Assembly: GCF_042242105.1 (NCBI RefSeq)
Contig: NC_092035.1
Span: forward strand, 11,562,477 to 11,626,476
Length of the DNA stretch: 64,000 nt
From: Pempheris klunzingeri
Taxonomy: Eukaryota > Chordata > Actinopteri > Acropomatiformes > Pempheridae
Direction: 5' to 3'
Numbering within the stretch: position 1 is the first letter of the stretch; each line of letters starts with the position of its first letter. The position numbers and the translations under genes are program-made. The notes below the pieces were generated by a model, which worked only from the letters and a program-made list of their open reading frames with translations, did not search any database and was not told where the DNA came from. Below are positions 25,727 to 39,477 of this stretch, one piece after another.

Positions 25727-28700
25727 AAGGTTTGCAGTGACAGAAAGCTTGTGTGCATTTAGTATTATTTTGAAAGTAAAGTAAGTAAAAAGTCACCATC
25801 CATATTTGATGGATTTTTGTGTTTCATTTCTTACTTTGATTGGTGCAACAGTGAAAATATTAATAATACACAGCCAGTAAAAGTGAACATTACCTGGATT
25901 CTAAAACGCTGACGTACATTTCTCATGAAAATATTGCAAAAACCCGACTTGTGTGATCATTTTGGACAATCTTCTCCATCTTAGTGTTGATTTGGAATCA
26001 GAATCAGAATATGGCTTGTGAGAATGAGGCCCTAAATCGTTCAGGTATGATGATGTTTGTTTTTAGCCCCGTCCTGCAGCGCTGTTAGCCGCCCGCTCCC
26101 ACCGAGAAAGAAAGACCCTCTGCAATCTGTTTAAAACACAAAAGCCAGGCCTGACCACAGGCAATTAAGACTGGCACCCGTATCTGTAAGCAATGACATG
26201 CCTCCGTTCCTCATTGTTTGTTTATCAGGCGGTAGAGTCCCCCATCTGGAATCAGTCAGCAGTGGAACTCGGAGGAGAAATGGAAATTTGATTATTTTCA
26301 AAGCCAAGCTGGAGGTGATAAAAGACTTGTGGCTCATCACCAAGCGGGGCCGGCTGCGGTTGTAAGTGTTGGCAAAGAGGTTGAGAGGAGCCAGCATCCA
26401 TCCCGGGGCAGGCGGTCTTTGTTCCACGGGATTGTCATCGAGCGAATGATGCTGAGGTGTCATCAGAGCCGAGTTCATGCACAAGATGAAAGAGTGTAAA
26501 AAAAAAAAAAAAAGCAAAAAGAAAGCAGTTTGAAAAATGAATCCTGTTTGGTCTTTGTTGTTGAGACGTGAAGAGCACTCAGTGGGATTTAAGGATGCCA
26601 AGTGAGTAGATATTTATTGACCGGCGATCCAAATACACACACACAGTGAGATTTAGTTCCTCCAGTAACACGGTGCAAAGAAACCGCAGCACAAAGGACT
26701 ACACAGAGTGCAAATATGCAACAATAGAGCACAGCGCAGCACTGCACAGACAGATTGTCCACATAAACACACATTTGCAAAAAAGAACACTAATAATCAT
26801 GACTTTAAGGTCTGAATATTAAGATTCGGATCATTCGTTGCTCCCTTTTAAATAGTAAGTTTTTCAATGCCAGGGCTAAAAATGATGATATTGTAACTGC
26901 AAGTCATGAAAGATGAATATAGTTCTATGTTCTCGTGTACATTGTAGTGCACGTTTTGTGCGTTATGCCCCGTTAGGCTCACTGATAAGAAGGTCTTGGG
27001 CACGTACTCCCCTTATAATATATTTAGTGTGTAGGCCGAAGGCTTTAGCGGTGTGACTGTGGAGGGTGAGAGGTGAGGTCATCCTGTTTTTAATACAGGG
27101 AAGGTGGTGACGAAGGTCACAGTTCTGACGTCTTTGCTTATATGAAGGTTGAAAAGCGTGAAAAGTGAACGGCTTGTGATGTTTCACATCTGTTTGGGAG
27201 ACATTTCTAGGAGGGAAATCTGAGAGAAATTGCCTTTCATGTTGAGCTTTTGTCAGATGAATCCCACAGATCTGAGATTTCAGGTCATCCCGATGCACTT
27301 GGAGTTCTCTCTCTCTCTCCCTCTGTTCAGTCTCCAGCACCGCGTAGATGCATAAACTTCAGTCCCTTGATAACATCCCAGACTAAACTGTCTGAAAGCT
27401 TGGCTGTACTGTGAAAGATCAGAAATGACATGGAATTTCAGCTCCACAGGGCTTTTATTTTAAATAGCTCAATACACCGTTGATTCATGGGTTCTAATTG
27501 GAAGCGTACGGTTGTGCTGGAAACAAATGTACCTGCTCCATCTCCTCAACAACAGGCATGTTATTTAACCACCTGACCCCAAGCACAAAGCATTTGCCGT
27601 CCAGGGTAGCGAGAGCTTAACATACAGACAGTAATGTCCCTATAATTTAATACTTTCCCCAATTTCACTCTGCGGTCCAGACACAGTTTCTCCAATTTCT
27701 TTGCCATTATTCTGTCCAGAAACCAAAAGACGACTGACGATACGAACCTCCCGCCATCCAAGTCTCTCTTCAAACTAATTGGTAGCTACAGTCGAGTAAA
27801 TAACATATTTTTTTCACGTAATAGAAGGACTTGTAATGTTTCACTGGAAATATTAAAGGACAAACACCATTAAATTGTTAAACACCATCTTTGTGTATTT
27901 TCCACCAAAGCAAAGTGGAGATTCCTCATTGGCAGCCGGACACATGTTTTTAAAGGATGAATCTTAGCTTGTGGTTCTGTTATTATTTTGGATGCCTTTG
28001 TTTTGAACTGATAAGAAGTTAATCTAGCTGGTACATATTGACTTTCAGGCCTTTTTTCTGCAGTGAATCCCAAGAAAAACATTTCAAGGTAGTTTAGAAA
28101 AAAGTGTGCACAGGACCCAAATGACACACAGTTCTAATCATATTTAATTGTTATTCCTCAAAAGAGGCCAAAATGACATACATTTTGTATCATAAAGTAT
28201 TGACTATCTATCCAAGAACTGAAAAGGATTTTAAGTTAAAAGGTAAAGCAATACAGTAAGATATTAGCCGATATTAGACGATTCATTAATATATATAATA
28301 TTGTATATATATAATATATTATACATCATATTAATTTATTCATTTCAGCTTGATAATGGTCAGAAATAGTATGCACGGCACTCTGTCCTCGTGCATGTAA
28401 CATGCACCCAAAGCAATCGCATGAACTATTTTTATCCAGTGTGACGGATCACAGCCAAACATGTCTTGATCATCTTAGGAGAAAAGGGAAAGAGTGTCTC
28501 ACAAGACAGCTAAAAGAAGAAGGAATCAAAGCGCAGACCCAGTGATGGATGACGTCTTTAACTCTTACTGATGTGTCTCTGAGATATGTGGGTCCCCACA
28601 GATGAAGCTCTGCTTCCTAAATGAACCCTGTTACTCGTGCAGCTCTTACAGTAAATGAAATAGGATGTGTTTTTGTCTCTGCGGGCCATGAAGGCTGACG

Positions 28701-29368
28701 TATCCTCGGAGGGAACATGTGTTTCAAAGCAGCGGCCTGTCCTCTTTGCTTTGCTGACTTGTTGTTTTATGGGGGTCGTGTTCCTTCTTTGTCTGCAGAG
28801 AGTACGCTGCATTGTGGGAGTACAAGGAGTTTTGACTAGTTTAACATCCCCATGTGTTAAATCATGTTCGGTTTAGGACATCAATGCTTAAGAATCAATC
28901 CCGAGCTGGTTTTATATCCAAAAAAGATGTTTAACAAGTGATTTACTCCAGCACTGGGGTTTTGGAGACACATAAAGAAATGATTGAATGCTGCGATAAT
29001 TGCTGCACGTGGTATTACACAACGCTGACACGACCGAGCTTTCAGTTTAGCTTTGAAACGGTAACTTTTCATCGTCCCATTTCTCCTCCAGGCTGAACTG
29101 GGTTTGACAGGGAGTGAATCTGTTCACGACAGCTTTATTTTTGCTTTTGTTTTACACGTCACTGTTTTTGTGTTTTATTTAGTAGACTGACCTCCTGCCG
29201 ACTTAGTTGTCAAGACCATTAGTTTATTTCCACATAAAGGTTTAAAGAGAAATAGGTTTAAAGAAAAGCAAAAAGAACTCCATCAGGTCTTTGTCCTTTT
29301 GATCAATTTTCTAAAAATATATAATGAAATAATTAGAATCAAATAAAAAATCAACAGGACTACTGCTG

Positions 29369-29402
29369 TATTATATTATATTATATTATATTATATTATA
29401 TA
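29369..29402. repeat. (TTATA)n pentanucleotide repeat
   Basis: Six to seven uninterrupted TTATA units. Confidence 0.95.
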
Positions 29403-32400
29403 AACTACATACATGGGATGCTGTTGCTAAAATGCTCCAACTTCTGAAAAAAGGAAGTTGTTTTTGTGAATTAGAATTATCCCTCCGTGCTTTAATGTTA
29501 ACTAACTTGTTACTCTGCTGCTGTGGTTATGCAATTGCTGAACAGCGAAGCAGATCAGAGGTCAGGGTGTCAGAGTGTGCAGACGTTGCTTGGTGCAGAG
29601 GGTGTGCAGGCTCTGTCCATGGTGCTGGACCTATACATTGTTTTTTGTGTGTTACTTTGACAGTCAGATGGGTGCGATGACCGAAAAAATGTGGATTTAA
29701 AATACACACACAGAAGAGTGTGAAAGCATTTGTATTAGGTTTAGCCTTTTTAGATCAATATCTGCTTCCAAGTCCCCTTCTATGTGGTCAAAAAGGCATT
29801 TTAAAAATTGACAATTGAGAGGACACTTGCTATGATATGATACTGAATGTTGTCCTATGTTGTATATTCTGTTGTATTCTATGTATCTTTCAGTTTGTTT
29901 ATTTCTATATTTACATTCACACTTTTTAGGTATACGTGTTATATACTTATTATAATGTGTATATCTTTATCCTACATATAAAGCAGCAGAGGATGTTTGT
30001 CATTGGTACTTTGTTCCTAGACGGGCCGCAAAGATCCAGTTTTATTATTCTACAGTTCTGTTACATTTATTTTTAATACCCCGCCCCCACATTCCTCAAG
30101 AAAAGAGGTGTGCCTCAGCATAACTGTATCAAGGCCAAAATATGTGTACCAGGTGGAGATCGCAGCCTAGCGTTATAAACCCCGAGCCTCCGCGAAAGGT
30201 CACCACCTGACATTCATCGAGCCTGACGTTCTTATTTTCACAGGGCCCATTAGGACTGCGGCTAACACCTGGCTGGATCCCGCGTATGGCCACCGTCCCA
30301 CTCATGCCTTGGAAAAGACCCAGAAAAGCAGCCTGAAGCGAGGGGCAAGTAGAGGAGAAACCAGACGAAGGAGGCGCAGGCCAGAGGGAGCGACGACCTT
30401 CTGTCTGAGAGAAAAATCTGAAAGTAAGAGAATGCGTCGTGGATCCCGTGGCTGTAAACGAACCAATAAAATTACCCTGGACTCCATACGGATCAAATGA
30501 ACAATGACACGTTATGCTCTGTTAATATCTCCAATTTGGTTGGAATTTAATTAGAAACTCAGTCCAAAAACATGTATTATCTCAATGAATGTAAAAGCTT
30601 ATTTGATAATATACCGCGCAGTACTGACATCCTGGGATATTGTAGCTGCATTTATTGTTTTTGAGCTTAGATGTATTTATTCATCCGGGCAGCTCGACTA
30701 TGACGGTAAACTAGGAACTTTGCCACAATCCCAAAAGCACAGACACTACGGACCTCTAAGGTCACGAGTCCCACCCACAAAACCAACCTGACAAACCAAA
30801 CGCTGTACATTTTTGGTGAGTTTTTGTTCATTGCTTCTCCCTATAACATGATCTAAGTGTTATTTAAAGCATTTATGCAGGCACTTTTTGAGATATTTAA
30901 TCCCAAACTAGATCCCAATCAAGTATAAAGTCATGAGCATTTGATTAAAACCCACATAATCCCAGAAATACGACTGTATCCCACGACTATGTTCACCTTC
31001 CCTTGTGTGACGTTTCTTTTTTGTTTCATACTTTGATGCCCATTTGTGTATCATACTGATTGTGCCGAAAAACTACACAAATCAGGGAGTGTGTGCTAAA
31101 AATATTCTACAGTCCATATTCAGCCTGACACTACTTATCTTGCTTTTTTAGATAATTGCCCAGAAAAATGTAAGCAAGTCTTATTTCCATTATTTCAGCG
31201 GTCCGAAAGCTTTGATCTCTTTGGGACTGTTTCGGGACCACAGCGGAGGAAAACATACATTCACCCACGGGTTTATTTTCACACCGTGCTCTTGGCAGCA
31301 GTTAGCCAATCTCTTTAGCGCAGACATGTTTAAAGGATTAGGGATTATGTTCAAAAGCGACCGCGTTCCCTTTGGGGCCTCTTAATTACGATATATGTTT
31401 TAGCAGCATGCGCTCCGCGTAATTCACTTCAAGGTTATGAGAACCGGAGGCTTTCGCACAGTATGTTTGAAAAGATGTGTAAACAAGAGGAAGGAGGGAC
31501 GAGAGGGAGAACTGGCCAAAGTCAGGGGAGGGTTCCTGTTTCACGTTTGGTGCTTTGGCTTTTGAAATCATTTCTCGACTCAGCCGCGAGATGAAAGAGC
31601 ACCGCCTGCTGGTCGTGGACTAACACGAGCGGTGAATAAATGTACAGCGTGTGTACAGTCTACTGTACAAACAGCATTTGAGAGGTGAGAGAAACAACGT
31701 CATCGGGGTTATGTTGACTTTGGCTCGGAGATTGCAAATTTCTACCAGAAAGATTGAAGTTTGAACGATGCGGCCTTCACCGCACAGCGAGAGTCCAAAA
31801 AAGAGCGGGATCTGGTGGTTTGAACTTGCCTCGTACAAGGGCTCAGTTTGAATGCTGCCGCTGCTTTGATTTTGGACTTTCATTTTTGTAACATCTCCCC
31901 CTCGAGTATCCCGGAGTATCCCTTTAAACACCGGAGGCAGGGCGGCGCTATGCTCAGGAGCGAGACCCAAACTAAATGCCGGAGACCTCTGTTCGTGTCT
32001 TTCCCAAATAGAATACGGTGTCGTTGCAAACAGCACATTGAGTACAATTGACCGTCAGTGCTGGAAAAATGGAACGCAATTAATTACAAGCGCTTGAATG
32101 GGAACGGATTGAGTTGAAATAGCAGCTAGGAAGAGACTGCAAAGCTCCAACAATCCTCTGAATTTCTTCCGATAGGTTGCGGATAATGACTGCGATCTAT
32201 CTCTAATATTAATGCCGATGTATATTTTTAAATAATAGAAAGGGTCTAAATTTGCAATAAATGAACATGGACATAGACAATCACGGAGAACATGATCACG
32301 ATTTTGAGCAGACAAACAAACCTGTTGAAACTTGTCTCATCCCACACGAATTTTTGGTTTGTTGCATTATCTTTAGTCAGTTACCAGAGCCACAAAACGA

Positions 32401-32633
32401 ACTTATGACGATAACAGATTTGATTGCTGGCATTCAAATAAAATGTTTTTGTTGAAGAAATGTCTTTCAAAGCATAAAACTTGAACTTTGTTTAATTTCT
32501 GCAAGTAAAATAGTTAAACCGACACGAGGCATCCCCTTAGAAGATGCAACCAAATGCAATGTAAGTATGCGAGTGGCGGAGATTTGCCTACATTTTGTTA
32601 CATTTCTACTCATTTTCTTGTCCGCTGCAGAAA

Positions 32634-35370
32634 ATGGTGGCCGTACCCCTCCGTTCTCTCTATCTACTCATCGCAGCGTTCCAGCTGCGTTTCTTTCACC
32701 CGGTCCACGGCGGGGCGTATTACGGCCATAAACAGCCACCTCAACAGCACCAGCCCTTGCCGCAGTACAACGACGGGTATCCTCAGCAACAGTTCGTGGG
32801 GAATGAGATGCCACACCTGCCGTACGGCAAAGAAGGACCATTACTGCCTCAGTACGGAAAAGAGCTTCCTCAGCTGCCTTTGCAGATGGGCAAAGAGAGA
32901 CCACTGACTGAAGGCAAAGGTGAGGTCAAATACTGTCTGCTTAATTTGGGATGTCAAAGAAGCGATGAGGTTCCTCATTGTAATGAATCATTTTAAGAGA
33001 AAAACGGGCTAGACTTGTAGTCATTTCACGTTATATAAACGAGGGTTGAAATTCCGATTTGACACACACGAGCAGTTGTTTTTTTGTCACTGAAGTTAAC
33101 AATAGAGGAGAGTGAGAACACGCTCTAATTTACCAGCTAAGATGTACGTGTCAATCTTTGACTTACTGACTTAATACTTTTCATCGAGGGGAAACTTCCC
33201 CGAAAGCGTTCTTTTCAAGCGAAACGAAGGGGCCGATATAAACGACCACCATAAATGGACCGTAGGGGTCGTAATCACGTTTGCTCGAACTGTATCACAG
33301 AAAGCGGGTATCAGATCACACTAAGACCATTTGCGTGAAAGGTATTTCTCGATCGACATCGTTCGATCGAGTGAAAATTCACCGCCGTCTACCCCATCTT
33401 TCCTCTCGTCAACAGGACAAAGTTTCCCCAGAGGGGCTAAAGGCCCACCTCCCCCCGGTCCAGGCGCAGAGGGTCTCCGAGAGGGACCGCAAGGAATTCA
33501 GGGCCCCCCGGGACCAACGGGACCACCGGGACCACAAGGCCCCCCCGGGCTACCGGGCCAAGGCTCGCCGGGGTTGCCGGGAAAGCCGGGGCCTCCCGGC
33601 CCTCAAGGTTACCCGGGAATCGGAAAACCCGGCATGCCGGGCTTGCCGGGCAAACCCGGAGGACCCGGATTACCGGGGCCGACGGGCGACCTCGGTCCCG
33701 GCGGTAACGAAGGGCCCACCGGACTTCCCGGACCCCCGGGGCTCCCGGGTCCCCCCGGTCTCCCCGGAATTTCAAAAGCGGGAGGTCAGGGGCTGCCCGG
33801 ACAACCGGGTCATCTAGGGGAGCCTGGCCAAAAAGGTCTACGCGGGCTTCCCGGTCTTCCGGGAGCCAAGGGAGACAAAGGACTCGGACTACCCGGTTTG
33901 CCGGGTTCGAAAGGACCCGGCGGACCGCCGGGTCCCCCCGGACAAGCGGGCATCCCCGGGATGGGTAAACCCGGCCTGAACGGTCTCCCCGGACAGCCGG
34001 GGATACCGGGGAAACCCGGTCCTTCCGGAGAGCCCGGACCGGCGGGGCCGCCCGGCGAAAGAGGTCGACCCGGACCGCCCGGCTCGCCGGGAGTCGGCAA
34101 GCCGGGAAAAGACGGTTTCAGAGGGCCACCGGGACTCTCCGGAGGGAAGGGGGAACCGGGCCCTCCGGGTTTACCGGGGGGTCCGGGCTTGCCGGGCTAC
34201 GGTAAACCCGGTTTTCCGGGACCTAAGGGTCACAAGGGACACGCCGGTCTCTCGGGACCTCCGGGCCTAAAAGGCGATAAAGGTCACGGAGGTCCTCCGG
34301 GGGTCGTCGGGCCCACCGGTCCCAGCGGCGCGCCCGGCCCGCCGGGTCCGATAGGGCCTCCCGGTAGCCTGGGCTTCCCGGGACAAAAAGGAGAAGACGG
34401 TCTCGGGGGACCGAGAGGATATCCGGGAACGAAAGGCGACTTCGGGCCTCCGGGTCTTCCCGGACAAGCGGGTTTGCCGGGAGAAGGCGGACAACCCGGA
34501 CCGAGAGGTTTACAAGGGCCCGCCGGCCCCAAAGGAGAACCCGGTACGAGGGCTTCGCCCGGCGCCCCCGGTCCCGTAGGCGTACCCGGATCGAGAGGAG
34601 AGTCGGGCCGGCACGGCGAGAAAGGCCACCAGGGACCGCAGGGCATTCCGGGGCTCACGGGACCGGGGGGACCGATCGGACCTCCCGGCCCGCCGGGTCA
34701 AAAAGGTGAAACCGGCCCGCCCGGTAAACCCGGCTATCCCGGAGAAGGCAAGCCGGGACCCGTCGGTCACGTCGGTCTTCAAGGTAACCCCGGGCCGAGC
34801 GGCCCCGCCGGACTTCCGGGGCAAGCGGGGCCGCCCGGCCCCCCCGGTCCTCCGGGACTCCCCGCGGCATCTCCCGAACTGGGACAGATCCTCCCCGTGA
34901 CGGGCCCGTACGGCGGGCAAAAACAAGGTCACAAGAAGTCAAAGAACGGAGGCGACCTCGGCGGAAACGCCCCGGAGATGCCCGCGTTCACGGCCAAGCT
35001 GGCGAATCCCTTCCCTCCCGTGGGTTCTCCCGTCATCTTTGACAAACTCCTGCACAACGGCAACCAGGACTACAATCCGCAAAGTGGCGTTTTCACTTGC
35101 AGCGTACCGGGGATCTACTATTTCGCTTACCACGTCCACTGCAAAGGAGGCAACGTGTGGGTGGCCCTGATGAAGAACAACGAGCCGGTCATGTACACGT
35201 ACGACGAATACAAAAAGGGCTCTCTGGATCAAGCGTCCGGGAGCGCCGTCCTCCCGTTACGACAAGGAGACTCGGTGCATGTGCAGCTGCCATCCGACCA
35301 GGCCGCGGGACTTTATGCCGGTCCGTACGTCCACTCCACATTTTCTGGATATTTATTGTACCCAATGTAA
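32634..35370 (+). CDS. col8a1: Collagen type VIII alpha-1 chain
   Basis: Two coding exons, 32634-32919 and 33416-35370, join in phase (G|GA) to give 746 residues, close to the 744 I recall for human COL8A1. It is a secreted short-chain, network-forming collagen of basement membranes such as vessel wall and cornea. Residues 1 to about 27 are a signal peptide, followed by GAYYG as in mammals and an NC2 domain with repeated LP(Q)YGKE-type motifs. The triple helix (Gly-X-Y with several short interruptions such as GYPGIGKPG) begins in exon 2. A C1q-like NC1 trimerisation domain spans about residues 615-746 and includes [18 protein letters not shown] and ends SGYLLYPM. These endings match COL8A1 better than COL8A2. 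The start ATG sits four bases after a 3' splice site, so the 5' UTR is spliced. Which teleost paralogue (a or b) is not decided. Confidence 0.95.
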
Positions 35371-36340
35371 GAAAGGCGTCGGAGGAAAGGCGATAGTAAC
35401 GGTGGAAGAATAATATCTTTATATAGAGTAGCATCCATCACATCTGTATTTACATCCACAAACGGAGCGGTCTCAGAAAGTACGAACATTGTACGAATAG
35501 ATGCGGTCACTGGCAGCGATGCCTTGTGAGATTTGTGGAGAGCAGAGGTCAAATAATGTGACCAAATATCTCAGTTGTCATCATTGTTTTACGTTTACAT
35601 TGTGCATTTATTCTTATATCCATCAACATGCAATATATCTGCGTTTATGACACGACTGTAACGACGTTTCCATTTTTGTTCTTTACAGTCGTATACCATA
35701 TACGGGGCACATATCGGTTTCTCTGTACGACGCATTTACTTCTAGCTGTCCGTACGTAACGGGATACGCATCATACAGTCATTAAGTTATTGTTAGTCTT
35801 TTGACGTTGTTTTGAAAATGCAGCTTTTGAATCCAAATGTTAACACAAATGAGTACACCTTCATCTGACAGTAAAATAGACCCATGCAATTTCATACCAC
35901 ATCTCAGCGAAGAACAGAGATTGATTTGTCTGGTTTTGTTTGTACTAAATATGAATGATTTGAAAGGTTTTTGTTAGTTTGTCAGTATTCTCTGTAATTT
36001 ATTTGTTTGACTACTGATTACTTGGGATTGCGTTTATTTCTGCGCGTTGACACCAAATGACGGAATTCATTCCAAAATGCCAAACACAACATCCACTTTA
36101 CGTGGCAAAAAAGAACCCAAACATTCCCGGATATGTTCACGCTTCTGCCCGTTCACACCACCACGTCTTTCTTTTTGTATGTTGTACTTTGTGGATGTGC
36201 AATTGTTTTCTCTTCCCTGTTTTTCTTTACGTCCGACCACGGCGCACAGCATAAAATGGGAAGCTGCTGTGCCTAAAGTATGCGAATGTTTGTCTTTATC
36301 GCCACGATTGACGGTTTAATAAAGAAATGAAAACCTTTGT
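35371..36340 (+). other. col8a1: col8a1 3' UTR with poly(A) signal
   Basis: AT-rich non-coding sequence follows the TAA stop. AATAAA at 36318-36323 is the first canonical signal and is followed by a T/G-rich stretch, so the transcript probably ends near 36,340. Confidence 0.65.
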
Positions 36341-36599
36341 CTTGACTTGATTTTCATCATCATCACCATTTCAACTCTATTTATGTGCTGCTGTATTTAT
36401 GTTTTGATGTTTAGCAGCAAATAGGTGACCCAAATGGCACGATTGTACATTTAGTCTCCGCTAAGTACGTGATGTCAAAGGTGTGCAGAGAATGGTTGAA
36501 GTGAATGAATAATGTAGCTTTTTCTAAGGTAGTTGCATGTGCAATTTTCCACGTTCTTGAGCTGGATGTGAAGCGCGTGTGTATGTGTATGTGTATGTG

Positions 36600-36760
36600 A
36601 GAGACGGGGAGACTGACCAATCAGAGTTAGCGACGTCACACTTCCCGTGTGGAAGTTTGACCTAACCGAGTTTGAGATGTTCCACTTCCTGTCTGTTCCT
36701 CTCTCGTCCCTCTCCTGTTATTTTTAGTCGAATGCTTCTCACGAGCAACGTCAATTAAAC
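36600..36760 (+). promoter_or_regulatory. jagn1: Presumed jagn1 promoter and non-coding exon 1
   Basis: The jagn1 coding exon starts only nine bases after a 3' splice site (CAG at 41392-41394), so an upstream non-coding exon must exist. A strong donor, AAAC|GTAAGT, lies at 36760/36761. It is preceded by CpG-containing sequence with a CRE-like GACGTCAC (about 36,632) and ETS-like CTTCC motifs, typical of a housekeeping promoter. No TATA box is seen. This assignment is inference. Confidence 0.5.
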
Positions 36761-37254
36761 GTAAGTGTGTTTCTCTACTGTATCATATGTTGTCAGTCAT
36801 GTGGTGGTATGTAGCTTCCAGTTTAAGCTCCTCCTGGCAGTCTGTACGACTCGGACTAGCTAGCTAGCGTTAGCGTGTTAGCTCGGTCGTCGTGTACCGT
36901 GCTCCAACAGTGGAAGTGAACCTTCCGACACGAACGCTAGCATGTGAAGTGAAATGAGGCTTTTGCAGATCCATTTGTACTGCTGCGATGATTGAGTGAG
37001 CCTGGAAAGTATTATCAAAACAGCAGCTAAACACGCTAACTTGGCAACGCTAGCAGTGAATGAGGTGGATGCCCTGCATATCAGTAACAGTCAGGCTGCT
37101 GCAGCGGTGAAGCTTGTCATGTTAGTGTTCCATGTGTACCCGGACTGTTCGTTGACGTATTTGTGCCTCGTGTGGCTCTGTTAGTTATCCTTCCAACAGA
37201 GGCTACGGTGAGTACCTGTGAGGTAATCGTCTGTTTGAGTTGCCTCTTGTGTTC

Positions 37255-37796
37255 TGTTAGATTGTCCCGGTTCTTTTATTGACAGTCCGAGGATTTCAGC
37301 CGGAGAGTTCTGCAGTTCCCAATAGCAGTTTTATTCCAGTCACAGAAGTCACAGGTAAAGTACATACAGCGCTGGGCTCGGAGTGACAGAGGCCTCATGG
37401 ACCTCTGGCAGTGAGCCCCGACTCTTTCGTGCATATGCTTTTTAAAGGGTTGGCTGGACCGAGTACTATACGTGACTGTCTCTAACTGGCCATTTCGGTG
37501 TGTGCGTCACAGATGATGCATCCCTGGTGTGGTCATATAATATTGAAACACTTGTGGATGTTGTTTGCGTAGGCGTGTATCTCTAATCATAACTTTAGAG
37601 TATGATTAGCACAACAAAATGATTACAATCAAGGTCCGTCTGGTCCATTCTGTCTATCTTCTTAGCAAAATGATACAGGAGAAGCCACGTCTGTGGAGGT
37701 CAGATTGACATATTCTGTTCACTCTCATGAGGAGAGAGTAACTTTATTTGAGAAGGCCTGAAACATTCTATGGTCATATTAAATTCTAATTCAACA
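37255..37796 (-). repeat. LTR (3' LTR of the minus-strand element)
   Basis: This copy lies next to the polypurine tract, so it is the downstream LTR of the minus-strand element. It is the same length as its partner, with about 98.5% identity. Confidence 0.93.
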
Positions 37797-37812
37797 ATTC
37801 CCCTTTTGACAT
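37797..37812 (-). other. Polypurine tract of the LTR element
   Basis: On the minus strand the sequence AAAAGGGGAAT abuts the start of the LTR. This is the expected place for the plus-strand primer of reverse transcription. Confidence 0.75.
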
Positions 37813-38844
37813 GATTTTATCATGTCAATCCAATAAGAAGTAGGAATGTTGTGTGTATTGTGCTGTATTCTTCAGCAGCGAGTCGTCTAGCAGGGCCCCA
37901 ATCTGCAAACAACCAACCACATCAGAAAGCAGCACAATTACATGGGAGACTTGTCGGCGTCCCTTTTTGGTATACCTTTACTACATCAATATACAATATG
38001 TAGGAAAGGCAGTGCAGATTAATGTGACCTATATGTGGGCAAATATGTGTAAGCTGGTCTTCAATTGCAGTTAATAGCAGCAAGCAGTCTTCCTTGCACA
38101 ATGCATGTGGAAATTTCTAAACAAAGTGATTAAACCATATGATTAAAAGCACAATAAGCAGTAACATCTATAAGTATCACGCCTCTAAGTGTGTGGATAG
38201 CTGTATATGGGTATGTATTAAACGTTAGCAGTTTATGGTGTGTGCAGCCAAGGGCGGGATCCTCTTCATCCTGAGAGAGAAATCTGTGGAAGAACTTGAT
38301 TAGAATAGTGGAGTAATTAATAAAGAGGTGGTGGAAATTTATCATTGATGGAAGCTGTAATACATTTTAGAGGTGCCCGATGCAAGGAGTACAGCAACAA
38401 CCACAGAGTTACTGAGAGAGTTACTGCAACCACAGACTAGACTAGATAAAGATAGAGCTAATCAGTGTTTTTCATGTGCCAAATGTTTTATCAAATAAAG
38501 TACAAACACCACCTCTTTCTGCTAAAAGAAAATCCAGGGTCATTTTTGTAGTATATCAGAGTGGACTTAGTTAATCATGTCCACATTTTTTTGCTTATAG
38601 CGACCCATCAGTAGAGAAATTCAAAACCAGCGGCTAACATGTCGGCTAATTTATATTCATCAGGCACACCTCTGAGAATGTCAATTGCATCTATGTGGGT
38701 GTGTGAGTTCTAGTAAAGGTTAAATGTACTTCTCTGGGTGTGATAGTGGTGGTGGGAAGTCGTACCCAGAATAAGGGTCAGTAGTAGAGTCTTAGGTCAG
38801 GTGTAGAGGTTCTTAAGTCAGTGTGAACCTCAGTCAACGTCCTG

Positions 38845-39310
38845 TCTTTTTAGGCCTTGTGTCAGGGAACAGTGAGTCTCATGGATCCAGTCATTCAGTT
38901 TGTCTGTCAGTCCTCTCTTTAGTGTGAGGCAGCCTTTGCTACCACGTGGGGTCTCTTCCAAAGGGGTGGGAACCCATTGAGCTTGTTGACCTCTCTTAAG
39001 GTCCAGTCTCCCGTTTCTACAGGAGAGTTGTCGTGGCTTTGTACCTTTGCGAGTATTTCCGTTACCTGTTGGGAAATACTCATCAGAGTGTTTTTCAACT
39101 TTGACATATTCACGTGTACTTTCATACTGTAAGAGTAATGGTGGCATATCAGTGGTAAATGGACAGGGCATTTTTCTTCCTGTCAGTATCTCATGTGGAC
39201 TAACATTCACGGTGGAAGTTTGTGTCTGCACAGACTTCCGCTAGTCCTTTTTGATAGTTCTGTTTGCTCCTTCAACCAGTCCTCGTGAGGCTGGGTGGTA
39301 TGCTGCCCTT
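38845..39310 (-). pseudogene. Integrase C-terminal remnant of the LTR element
   Basis: Minus-strand reading shows an integrase core end motif (A-Y-H-P...E-x-A-N-R-T, about 39,300-39,250), an in-frame stop soon after it, and then a P-H-E-I-L-x-G-R motif and a basic C-terminal segment with a W-I-H motif. These are typical of gamma/epsilon-type retroviral integrases. The stop and the missing catalytic N-terminal part make it non-functional. Confidence 0.7.
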
Positions 39311-39477
39311 AGATGAGTGCTGTAACCTTAGAGTTAGCACAGCGGCCTCCACTGTGAGCTTCTTGGCACAACATGTTTAGTAGTCCAGTCCTTTATCTCT
39401 CCATACTTGTTTTTTTCCTTTATTCATTTGTTTTAACATAGTGAAATATTGTATGCGTATCTGTACAGAATCAGTGA

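Larger units (their letters stand above)
23634..32630. other. Intergenic and presumed col8a1 upstream region
   Basis: No gene is supported. Simple repeats occur at 25692-25723 (GT) and 29369-29402 (TTATA), with an AT-rich palindromic stretch near 28,285-28,325. Non-coding 5' exons and enhancers of col8a1 probably lie in this interval. One possible 5' UTR donor is GTAAGTAT at 32,563, which would leave a very short intron of about 68 bp before the coding exon. Confidence 0.45.

Noticed and set aside
30309-30500. Short Arg/Lys-rich plus-strand frame
   Set aside because: Basic composition alone is not evidence. There is no methionine context, splice support or recognisable homologue.
33437-35232. 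Long minus-strand and alternative plus-strand frames over col8a1
   Set aside because: They are shadows of the Gly-X-Y coding sequence. GC-rich, stop-poor repeats keep all frames open.
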